This document shows positions 60,030-64,000 of a stretch of DNA of 64,000 bases, piece after piece. The notes under the pieces are model-generated. The model saw nothing but the letters and a program-made list of their open reading frames with translations, ran no database searches and had not been told where the DNA came from. Made by a program: the position numbers and the translations under genes. Source of the DNA: Selaginella moellendorffii (taxonomy: Eukaryota; Streptophyta; Lycopodiopsida; Selaginellales; Selaginellaceae); NCBI RefSeq assembly GCF_000143415.4, contig NW_003314338.1, positions 769,995-833,994 on the forward strand, in the 5' to 3' direction. How positions within the stretch are numbered: position 1 is the stretch's first letter; every line of letters starts with the position of its first letter.

Positions 60030-61066
60030 CCAAAGACTTCGGTTCATGTTGATGAAGAAGTTGGACAAGCCATCTTTTCATATATAAAATCTACAAGGTA
60101 AAATCTTCGTTCTTCTTTCTGTTTCTTACCTTTGTGTCTGGCAGAGATCCTATAGCGGATATACAGCATCAGATAACATTGAGAAATCAAAAGCCTGCTC
60201 CTTTCATGGCACCATTTCATCCTCGGGTCCCAACCGTATTGATCCAGACATTCTCAAGGGTTTTCAAATGTTTTCTCGCTTTTTTTCTTGGTAATTTTTG
60301 AAGATTTTTGTTCTTTCAGCCCGATATTACAGCTCCAGGAGTTCTAGCAGCAAAGACACAATTCAACAACTCTCAAATATCATACAAATTCGACTCTGGA
60401 ACTTCCATGTGTTGCCCTCACGTCACTGGGATTGTCGCCCTACTAAAATCCTATCGTCCAGCCTGGAGTCCAGAAGCAATCAAATCAGCCATAGTAACAA
60501 CAGGTAACTAAGTGATACATCTTTGTTTGTTACTGACACTTCAAAACAAAACAGGTTACTCATTCGATAATCTTGGAGAACCAATCAAGAATTCATCACG
60601 AGCTCCTGCATCACCCTTTTATTATGGTGGAGGGCATGTAAATCCAAATGCTGCTGCACACCCTGGCCTAGTATACGACGCCAACGAGCAAGACTACATT
60701 GGATATCTCTGCGGTCTGGGATACAACCAGACTGAACTTCAGATCCTCACGCAAACTTCAACTAAGTGTCCCGACAACCCCACAGACCTCAACTATCCAT
60801 CCATTGCCGCCTCCGATTTGCACCGCAGCAAAGTCGTGCAGAGGCGAGTGACGAACGTGGACGATGATGCGACGAACTACATGGCATCTATCGAGGCAGC
60901 GGAGAGTGTGTCTGTGTCGGTTCATCCATCGGTGCTGCGGTTCAAGCGCAAGAGCGAGACAGAAGCATTCCAGGTGATATTTAGAGTGGAGGACGACTCA
61001 AACATTGATAGAGCAACAGAAAGTTATACGGTCACTAGCCCCATTGCAGTCAAGCCGAGCAGATAA
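60030..61066 (+). pseudogene. 5'-truncated subtilase, copy 5
   Basis: This starts inside exon 7 ([20 protein letters not shown], from about 60040), only about 150 bp from the ALDH C start codon. Exons 8-10 follow: exon 8 has a small deletion (60211-60235), exon 9 keeps the catalytic Ser but reads GTSMCCPHVTG, and exon 10 is intact until a short deletion (NIDRATESYTV) before its stop at 61064-61066. Exons 1-6, with signal peptide, prodomain, Asp, His and Asn, are gone. Confidence 0.92.
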
Positions 61067-61974
61067 AATATTCCAATGGAATAAAGATTGAAAAATTCCC
61101 AACCCGATGACGAAATGGAAAAAAATTGTGTAGTAGAATTGCACCCCAAAGCCGCATCTTCGGTTGATCAGCGCTTGCAATGTGGCAAGAACATCGGGAG
61201 AAATGCATAATGCAGTACCACCCTCTCTTACGTGGCTACCCCTTTCCACGCTCACTCTTCCTCCCTACTCTGAGTCACCCTTAATCACACCCGGCCCTAA
61301 ATGTTTAACGATTAAATTTAAATTAGTAACGTTAAATTTTAATTAGTAGATGTTGTTAACTGGTATGTTAACGACTATAATTTTGTAATTAGCCAGTGAA
61401 TTGGCTTGGTTTAGGTTTTTCCCTTCTTATATTTTTATTTTTTATTTTTATCATTCTATTTAGTATTATGGCTAGATTGGAATATATAAATCATGCTCAT
61501 CTTACTTTTTTCATATTGAGAGAATTAATAATATACTAGAACAATCTTTAATTTATAACAATGAGGTGGCATGCAAATCCAAATAAGAAAATGACCCTAA
61601 ATAAAGGGAGGTTCTGAATTGTGCATTCTACCTAGAACATCGATGTTGCTGCTCGTGCCGAGGAAACAACTCGGCACTCTATGTCGAATCTACAAAAACA
61701 GCTGCATCAATCTATAGTCTGGCAAGGAGAGCTAGGGAGAAGCTTAGATCCTGGAGAACCGGCCCTGGCTCCCTCTGGCTCTCGGTGACTCTGGCTCTCG
61801 GCCACTCCATGGAAGACCTGTGCTCTTAAGCTTGTTTGTTGATGAGGATTTGCCCATTGAATCTTGAAAGGAACAGGAAGCTTCCACAACTTTTGCCTAT
61901 AACTCCTTATATAGTTTATGTGCTTTAAAAAGGCGCCAAGTTAGTAAATATTAATATGTTTATAGTCCTGTCTG
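61067..61974. other. Spacer, no gene seen
   Basis: AT-rich at 61290-61620, then a more GC-rich stretch (61620-61920) with no recognised feature. The minus strand has TATATAAGGAG near 61917-61907, which might be the promoter of a solo LTR; I found no ends to support that. Confidence 0.4.
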
Positions 61975-62600
61975 CCCAATTGACAAGCATATGATTTGTT
62001 CCATATCCTAATTTTCTTGAGTTTGTATGTGTGGTAAGAACCCCCATGGCTCAGGCAAAGAATGCAAACAATAGTAGCTTCTGCAATTAGCTTCGCCACT
62101 CTCACAAGCAAGAATCCATGGTCTTCCCACTGCTTCTGCCTGTGACAGCAGGGAGGGTTTTGCATGCCTCGAAGTGAACAACTTTGTCAACGAATTTGAT
62201 CCGTTCTACAGATGGTTTCCCTTGCCATGGCAACTAGCATCGACATCTAGCTTGCCAATTCCACCTACCAGCAAGCTAGTGTATGGGGAGTGATTAACAA
62301 ATTTTCCATGTCATTTTTTTTGTTAGTGAGATAGGGGAGCCAACAAACTGTATGCCTCAGCCAAGCCCCACATTTGCATAGGATTATCCATTGGTAGTAG
62401 CCAGAGCAATTGGTCATGCCTCTCAACTACTCCCATCTTTTCAATGGAGTGTGTAGAACTTAAACGAGAGAGATAGCACCAAGAAAGTGAATGGCTTGCT
62501 TGTACTGTCAGCCTCATAATCAAGCGGGTTTATTTATACAGTTTACAGTAAAATAAATTTACCAAATTATCACAAAGAAGAATAAAAAGACTTGGCAATG
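61975..62600. repeat. Conserved tail block, copy 3
   Basis: Third copy of the block at 38224-38880 and 51107-51780 (CCCCATGGCTCAGGCAAAGA at 62041, GGGAGGGTTTTGCATGCC at 62151, GTGTAGAACTTAAACGAGAG at 62450), again directly before copia remains. Here the truncated subtilase that precedes it in the other units is missing. Confidence 0.7.
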
Positions 62601-64000
62601 GTAACAAAAAATCTTTCACAATTTTTATAGTTGATATGGAAATTGAGATTCCTAGACAACTTCTCAATCCCCTCTACATGAATAGAGCAAAGTCTTTTAG
62701 CTCATTTTTCGCTTGAAAATCAAATGTAAAACATTACTAATTAACAATATTTCTCAATTTTCTTTTAGATACTTTACTTGTGTGGCAAAATTAACCTTAT
62801 GTGGCATATGAGAACATATGTGCATTATATTTTCTATTGATTAACAGAGAGGAAACACTTCCTTCACCACCAAAGCCTTTTTCTAATTTAGCTCCATTGA
62901 GGGTACCATCTAAATGTTGCCACCAAGGTAAAACCATTTAGCTGGGATATTGGAATGTTTTTGAGCAAATGAACATGATTTTTACCCAAAAGAATTGCTT
63001 ACTTTAGTTTTTGGACACTCTTCCTTCAGAATATTCTACCATTGTTACAAGTTTTATAATGAATGATTAATGTACTTTTGAGGTTGTAGTTCATGACTAG
63101 AATTGTCCTTTTTTTTAATATGCTTCCACTGACACTTCTACTCTAGCACTTTACTCTCGGTCACTATTTATTAGTGCTCATGTTTCAAATAAGTGGTTTT
63201 ATTTTCCATAAGATTCATTTTGTTATTATAGTCATTCCATTAGTGGTTGTTATAATTGTGGTTAATCTGGTCATATAGCACAGTTTTATTATCAATCTTG
63301 TGAGTTTTATCATTATTCTGGATGTACTTCCTAATTTTATTGTCAGCATCCAAATTATACTCATTTAGTTTCTTGTGTTATTCCCTGTCCATAACAACTT
63401 CCTCAAGATTATATAGCTACTAGTTCTAATAGACAACAACAATAAATATATGCTACCATCAATAATTCATCCCCTTCTATTTTGTTTTCAATAGAAGATT
63501 TTTCAACACAATCATGTGGTGCTTTGCTAACTTTTTGTTCTTCTTTTACTATTATTATTGAGTATAGTGATATGGTTAAGCACTCTGAATTTCATGATTA
63601 TTAAGTTACTTTAGTTATGATATTTTTTTTCTTAGTGATAATTCTAAGCATTTTGTTGAAGGGATTTGCAAATTCTCTTTTGGTTTCTCAAAGGTTTTTT
63701 TCATATTTTATCATTTCACACTAATATTTTGTCACTATTATTTTACTAATGTTTAATTCTAATAGATATTCTATTTTGCATGGTCATCTTTTCCATGATA
63801 AAATCATATTTATATCCTTGATTTTTTATATGTTACTCTAAAGGAGTTTTCTTCCAGTACTTGTGATTTATAACATGTTAGGCTTAGTCATTTCCATTTA
63901 GAAGCTATTAAACATATTTCTAAAGTGGTTGAAAGTTTTTCTTTTGGTATTCATCCTCATCATAATTGTGAAACTTGTGCTCTGGAAAAATTCATATCTC
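62601..64000 (+). mobile_element. Decayed Ty1/copia element, copy 3, runs off the right edge
   Basis: Parallel to the copies at 38.9 and 51.8 kb and extends further. The zinc-knuckle remnant lies near 63246, and at 63880-63990 there is a good copia GAG-pre-integrase segment (RLSHFHLEAIKHISKVVES, then HHNCETCALEK). The integrase would follow beyond the window. Stops are frequent. Confidence 0.72.

Overview
The window looks like the nuclear genome of a vascular plant with very short introns (mostly 45-100 nt) and closely packed genes between AT-rich retroelement deserts. An LHCII chlorophyll a/b protein, a replacement-type histone H3.3 with introns, an Alba/RGG protein, plant subtilases and a BLUS1-like STE20 kinase fix it as a land plant. 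The tiny introns, plus the remains of a PF20/SPAG16 gene (an axoneme protein, expected where sperm are flagellated), suggest a lycophyte such as Selaginella. That assignment is inference.

Layout. 1-3398: right-hand (5') end of a minus-strand Ty3/gypsy LTR retrotransposon, with a textbook -1 frameshift signal between gag and pol and a 14-nt self-complementarity between the predicted transcript start and the primer-binding site, the hallmark of Tf1/sushi self-priming. 3399-7380: decayed gypsy pieces, including a gag split by a 440-bp inverted-repeat insertion. 7385-9389: a PF20 pseudogene and unresolved sequence. 9390-19675: a gene-dense island with a BAR/proline-rich protein (-), Alba protein (+), U-box protein (-), STE20-type kinase (+) and SET-domain methyltransferase (+), mostly as divergent pairs. 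19676-22480: AT-rich, no gene. 22484-22960: a subtilase fragment (-). 23319-26165: GRWD1/RRB1 (-) and histone H3.3 (+) sharing a 240-bp promoter with telo-boxes and a histone hexamer. 26397-27400: a purple acid phosphatase pseudogene (-).

27695-64000 is a tandem segmental array. The unit is LHCII (+), ALDH2-type aldehyde dehydrogenase (-), subtilase (+), an unidentified coding-like block, a second truncated subtilase, a conserved tail, then a decayed Ty1/copia element. It occurs about three times, starting near 28.3, 41.8 and 57.2 kb. Only the first LHCII gene is intact. Only the third ALDH is open throughout (491 codons); the first carries a single 1-nt frameshift and the second is broken several times. 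Two subtilases (32062-34905 and 45329-48176) are complete with signal peptide, prodomain and all catalytic residues; the other copies are truncated or frameshifted.

The working genes are general housekeeping and stress functions (ribosome biogenesis, chromatin, photosystem antenna, aldehyde detoxification, secreted proteolysis). They form no pathway; what links the second half is duplication and decay. Gene models come from reading splice sites and frames by eye; every CDS for which exon joins are listed closes in frame.
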